Shown here one piece after another: positions 60,541 to 64,000 of a stretch of 64,000 bases of DNA; position 1 is the first letter of the stretch; each line of letters opens with the position of its first letter. The stretch is from Paenibacillus senegalensis JC66 (GTDB lineage: Bacteria > Bacillota > Bacilli > Paenibacillales > NBRC-103111): assembly GCF_000285515.1 (NCBI RefSeq), contig NZ_HE610957.1, forward strand, positions 133,294 to 197,293, written 5' to 3'. The translations under genes and the position numbers were made by a program. The notes under the pieces were generated by a model, which ran no database searches, had not been told where the DNA came from, and was given only the letters and a program-made list of their open reading frames with translations.

Positions 60541-61956
60541 CTACTGGGCCGAGGCAGCATCTAGCATTTCAGGAACGGTTACGAACGAATACCCTTCCGC
60601 TTTCAGCTCGGGAATCAGTATCTCCAGTGCATCAAGCGTATTGTCAAATCGATTATTTCTACTACTGTCATGCAACAAAATAATCCCGCCGGGATAAATT
60701 TGCTCCCGAACCAATTCCATAATTTCTGCCGCGGAATTCCCCGACCAGTCCATCGTATCAACGGTCCAGTTGACAGCCATCAGGTTCATTTGTTGAAGCT
60801 GATCAAGCATGTCGTTGTCGAGTGCGCCATAAGGCGGTCGAAACAAGCTCGGGCGATAGCCGATCGCGTTTTCCAGTGCGCTTTGCGTTTTTTCGATTTC
60901 ATTCATCGCTTCCTCTACCGAGAGAGAATCAAATTTCGGATGAGACCAGGAATGGTTGCCAATGGCATGTCCTTCCTCGATGATGCGCCTCAACAGGTCA
61001 ATATTGGCATTTACTTGTTGGCCCAGAATGAAAAAAGTCGCTTGTACGTCATTTTCTTTCAATATATCCAGAACTTTGGGAGTTACTGTGGGGTTCGGTC
61101 CGTCATCGAACGTCAAGGCCACTTTTTTTCCGTCATCGGGCGGGCCGCTGAAAATGATTTTATTTTCGCTTAGCTGCTGATTTCGATTCCGGAACAAGGC
61201 TGAATCGTCTGCAGCTGGATCAACCCTATCATGATTGCGCTGATGCTGTTGGCTAAAATAGTTCTTTAATCCTTCGAAGATTGCCTTGGCGGCCCGGTCT
61301 TGTCCATCACTGCTTAACAGCAATGTTTCTTCCTGCGGATTAGTCAGATAGCCGACCTCTACGATTACAGAGGGCATCTGCGTCGAAGTCAGAATGACAA
61401 AATCTTCCTTTCGCATTCCGCGATCCCGAATGTTCAATGCGGATGCGACCTCTCCCTGAAGCGCTTCAGCAAGCGCGATACTATCAGCATTGTAATACAA
61501 CGTTTCGGTCCCGGATACCGCCGGATCCTCGAACGTGTTGGCATGGATGGAAACTAACACATCAGCATACCAATCGTTAGCCATGGCCGTCCGTTCCTCC
61601 AGTTCGATAAACTGGTCATCCTCACGGGTTAATCGTGACTCAAACAACGGTTCCTGCTCAAGCAGTTGATAAAGCTTTTTGGCAAGCGACAGGTTAAAAT
61701 CTTTTTCATAAGCTCCGCTAGCTCCGATAGCTCCCGGATCTTTACCTCCATGACCTGCGTCAATAACAATCCGGAATTTAGCTTCTTCCACTGTTTCCGG
61801 GGCAGTTGCAAATTTTACTGTCGAGATTGGAATAAGCTCTGCAGCAAAAGTGCCGTTGCCCCATACCACTCGGATTCCTATGAAGAGTATAAGTAACAAT
61901 AGTAGAATTGACAGTCCTTTACGAGATCTGCTTTTGCGTGTAGTAAGGTTATTCAT
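60541..61956 (-). CDS. N-acetylmuramoyl-L-alanine amidase fused to polysaccharide deacetylase
   Basis: 471 residues. N-terminal membrane anchor or signal (residues about 14-36). Amidase_3 domain about 60-235: IDAGHGGKDPGAIG, LVSIHANTF and VIVEVGYLTNPQEE give the zinc ligands and catalytic Glu. NodB deacetylase domain about 275-465: motif 1 LTFDDGPNP, motif 2 HSWSHP, motif 3 RPPYGA, motif 4 DTMDW and motif 5 IILLHD, all intact. The fusion would strip a stem peptide and deacetylate the exposed sugar, the chemistry of muramic-delta-lactam formation in spore cortex, here in one polypeptide. The role is inferred from the domains. Confidence 0.9.
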   Translation of the reverse strand: MNNLTTRKSRSRKGLSILLLLLILFIGIRVVWGNGTFAAELIPISTVKFATAPETVEEAKFRIVIDAGHGGKDPGAIGASGAYEKDFNLSLAKKLYQLLEQEPLFESRLTREDDQFIELEERTAMANDWYADVLVSIHANTFEDPAVSGTETLYYNADSIALAEALQGEVASALNIRDRGMRKEDFVILTSTQMPSVIVEVGYLTNPQEETLLLSSDGQDRAAKAIFEGLKNYFSQQHQRNHDRVDPAADDSALFRNRNQQLSENKIIFSGPPDDGKKVALTFDDGPNPTVTPKVLDILKENDVQATFFILGQQVNANIDLLRRIIEEGHAIGNHSWSHPKFDSLSVEEAMNEIEKTQSALENAIGYRPSLFRPPYGALDNDMLDQLQQMNLMAVNWTVDTMDWSGNSAAEIMELVREQIYPGGIILLHDSSRNNRFDNTLDALEILIPELKAEGYSFVTVPEMLDAASAQ

Positions 61957-62185
61957 TGGTCCTCCTCATCCATATTGTGTCAGCTGGTTGATAGATTAAG
62001 TTCGCCTGTCTGAACACAGTATAATAAACGGATGTGGAGAACGATTTGCAGAGATGTAAACAAGTTGCAAAAGAAAAATTTATGCTAGGCAAAATAGAAA
62101 CTAGATAGAGTAAGTCTCTGCAAAACAAGAAAGGCCCACACCCCTGGCAGGAGCATGCGCCTGTGAATATACTCAACGAAGAAAG

Positions 62186-63391
62186 CTATTTAAATTCAAT
62201 GACCAGATTTTGATAATATAGCGTTTCGATAAAATCCTGGGCTCTTGGTTCCGCGGGTTTGGGATCCAGCGCTCTTGGGTCCATTGGTCTTTGATAGTGA
62301 TGATACTTAGGACCGCTGACCAGCAATTTGCTATTATCGGGCCCCCACACCATATGATAGGCATCAATTCCCCTATAGATGGGTGTCGTCTGAACTACAT
62401 TGTTGCCGTAGATGCGACCAGCATAAACGAGGTCGTCTCCCTGCGTATACGCGATGAGCTTGCGGTCAGCGGATAAGCGAAACCGTTGAATATCAGTAAG
62501 CACTATCGAAAGCAAGCCGTTGCGCTGATCGTAAGAATACAGCGTATTATCCGCGCCAACAAAAGCAATCTGGTCATCGTGCAGCCATTCAACCCATCCC
62601 TCATCGTTAATAGGATGTCGATAGTGAGCTGTAAACGTCCCCTCCTCTAAGCTCCCCCATTCCAAAACCGAATGCTGAAGCGAGCGCTTGACGATAACCG
62701 CCTCTTCGCCATTATTAGAAACGGCAGCGAATGTAAGGTATCCGTCCTGATGCACAGGTAGGGTATACGATGCCATGCTATCTTCCTTACTATCATATAC
62801 ATGTAACTGAAGAGCTCTGCTCTCATTGCCGCTGACAAAACTGAGAAAACGGCTGTTATTGGACCAAGACATTCGCATATTGAAAGTATGTTCATCGATC
62901 GTGGCCTCAAGCTGTTTATTGCCGCCGTCTTCCAAAGAATATAAGTGCAGGTTCAGCGCCTGTCCTACTCTGTTAATATAGGAGACATAACTTCGATCCG
63001 GGGATAAAACGACACCGGACAGAGGAACATGTTTCCAAGCGGTGTGAAGTTCATGCAAATTTTGCACAGCGACATAGGGCTCATTGATCCGGCCGAGATA
63101 GACTTCCCCATAACGATATCTGACCGCTAAGCTCAGCAGTGAGTTAGTGTCGAGCCAGCCAAGCGGATGCACGGTATCCAGTTCCTTGTCTAGCGAATCG
63201 TCGGATTCCGTTCCTTCCAAAATGGAATAGATTGTCTGAACAGTAAAAGGCGCATCTTCTTCCTCGGCGGCCGGCGACTCTGTATCGTCCATGATGATAG
63301 TCTCCGAGCGCGGGGCTCCACAGCTTGCCAGGAGCAACACAATGAGAGCGAATATGGAAATTGTGGTGTGCAGGCCTGCTTGTTTATTCAT
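62186..63391 (-). CDS. Lipoprotein with TolB/WD40-like beta-propeller
   Basis: 401 residues. Lipobox LASC (Cys24) follows a hydrophobic stretch; an acidic linker leads to repeated blades such as VVLSPDRSYVSYINR, MSWSNNSRFLSFVSG, FAAVSNNGEEAVIVKR and MVWGPDNSKLLVSGP. These follow the SPDGxxLA pattern of TolB-type propellers. A proline-rich tail segment (MDPRALDPKPAEPRAQD) precedes the end. Twelve bases after the histidine-kinase stop, so co-transcribed; it may sense or modulate that kinase outside the cell. No enzymatic motif. Confidence 0.78.
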   Translation of the reverse strand: MNKQAGLHTTISIFALIVLLLASCGAPRSETIIMDDTESPAAEEEDAPFTVQTIYSILEGTESDDSLDKELDTVHPLGWLDTNSLLSLAVRYRYGEVYLGRINEPYVAVQNLHELHTAWKHVPLSGVVLSPDRSYVSYINRVGQALNLHLYSLEDGGNKQLEATIDEHTFNMRMSWSNNSRFLSFVSGNESRALQLHVYDSKEDSMASYTLPVHQDGYLTFAAVSNNGEEAVIVKRSLQHSVLEWGSLEEGTFTAHYRHPINDEGWVEWLHDDQIAFVGADNTLYSYDQRNGLLSIVLTDIQRFRLSADRKLIAYTQGDDLVYAGRIYGNNVVQTTPIYRGIDAYHMVWGPDNSKLLVSGPKYHHYQRPMDPRALDPKPAEPRAQDFIETLYYQNLVIEFK

Positions 63392-63402
63392 GGTCCTCCC
63401 TC

Positions 63403-64000
63403 TTAAGCTTCAGCAAGGGAAAAGGTGATTTCCACAGTGGTTTTCCCGTCCTCGCTGGATATTCGGATACTGCCCTGATGTTCGTCCACTATCGTTTTGC
63501 AAATGCCGAGCCCAAGTCCGATGCTGGCACTTTCCATGGAACTTGGTTCCGCCCTGTAATACGGTTCGAAAACGTTCTCCAGATGCTCTTCGCCAATCGT
63601 CTCCCCTTGGTTGGTTATCGCAAGCAGAGCCTGATTGTCCTCCAAATGGGCGCTTGCGATAATGTCGGTATGCGCATAAGAATATTTGATCGCGTTATCC
63701 AGCAGGTTGATGAAAAGCTGCCGCAAACGATCCGGCTTGCCAAGGACGAATAAGCCTTCTTGCGCTTCAACATGAATACTTTTGTTGTACCTCTGCGCTT
63801 TCATCGTCATCGCATCACAAACATCCGATAGTAATCGAGAGACGTCAACGCGCGCATCCAATTGGTAATCTTCCGCAATCCCGGACTTGTCAAGCAGCTC
63901 GGTCACCATCGCGTGCAGCCTTCGGCTTTCATTCGAAATATGGGTTATCCCCTTTTGGAAAATCTCCGGGTCCCTGCTCCCGTTCTTTCGGATGATGTCC
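63403..64000 (-). CDS. Sensor histidine kinase, C-terminal part (runs off the window)
   Basis: At least 198 codons, open to the window edge. The HATPase domain is complete: N-box LFINLLDNAIKYS, FEPYYRAEP (F-box) and G-box SIGLGLGICKTIVDEHQG. Upstream residues ISNESRRLHAMVTELLDKSG form the helix after the His box, which lies outside the window. It resembles EnvZ/PhoR-type kinases normally paired with an OmpR-type regulator. Operon with the propeller lipoprotein. Confidence 0.9.
   Translation of the reverse strand, partial: DIIRKNGSRDPEIFQKGITHISNESRRLHAMVTELLDKSGIAEDYQLDARVDVSRLLSDVCDAMTMKAQRYNKSIHVEAQEGLFVLGKPDRLRQLFINLLDNAIKYSYAHTDIIASAHLEDNQALLAITNQGETIGEEHLENVFEPYYRAEPSSMESASIGLGLGICKTIVDEHQGSIRISSEDGKTTVEITFSLAEA

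Overview
The window looks like a chromosomal segment of a Paenibacillus-type, spore-forming Bacillales. The evidence is the style of the genes: YesM/YesN-type two-component regulators beside ATPase-less sugar ABC importers, a very large exported GHL10 protein with Big2/FN3 modules and a FIMAH-like C-terminus, a collagen-like surface protein, strong AGGAGG ribosome binding sites with frequent TTG/GTG starts, and lipobox-carrying solute-binding proteins. No tRNA, rRNA, CRISPR array or prophage block was seen.

Layout. 1-1046: end of nagA, broken by a one-base shift. 1.2-2.7 kb: collagen-like/beta-helix surface protein. 2.8-9.8 kb: CUT1 sugar importer with its divergent sensor kinase and AraC-type regulator. 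9.9-13.6 kb: large secreted glycosidase-like protein. 14.3-19.5 kb: an orphan rfbC, a serine hydrolase, and an ArsR / AHSA1-remnant / UvrA-like drug-resistance-style cluster in which two genes are broken. 19.7-25.3 kb: a self-contained ROK-regulated operon (regulator, SsuABC/TauABC-type importer, putative TIM-barrel hydrolase) with a consensus promoter overlapped by palindromic operators. 25.5-26.4 kb: debris of an aminoglycoside-phosphotransferase-like gene and a Tn554-type TnpC-like gene. 26.5-32.6 kb: MerR-type promoter, Zn-protease-like gene, MerR regulator, heterodimeric ABC exporter (one half frameshifted), HAD hydrolase. 33-37.7 kb: ABC importer module (SBP, two permeases) ending in an HlyD-like adaptor. 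37.7-40.3 kb: Fur-box-controlled solute-binding protein with a truncated permease, and a LuxR regulator. 40.4-42.2 kb: BlaI/BlaR1-type pair. 42.3-45.8 kb: cystine-type symporter, uronate-dehydrogenase-like SDR, lipoprotein hydrolase. 46-54.2 kb: VanY-VanZ-VanR-VanS-like operon followed by a second, paralogous ABC/HlyD module. 54.3-64 kb: a yybP-ykoY (manganese) riboswitch before a zinc-ribbon gene, then map, a TetR regulator and assorted enzymes including an amidase-deacetylase fusion, ending inside a histidine kinase.

The most interesting signals are these. (1) Two paralogous modules couple carbohydrate-type ABC permeases and binding proteins to an HlyD/MacA-like adaptor. (2) The vanYZRS-like promoter is duplicated (about 85 bp, -10 region through the ribosome binding site) in front of the second of these modules, where it drives a 32-codon ORF coupled to the first permease; this ties cell-wall sensing, D,D-carboxypeptidase and the transporter into one likely regulon. 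(3) A Mn riboswitch with a visible terminator switch sits upstream of a TFIIB-type zinc-ribbon gene. (4) A Fur box precedes a TauA-like binding protein. (5) Three genes carry single-base shifts, at least two of them in homopolymer runs; these are either real decay or sequencing error and should be checked first.
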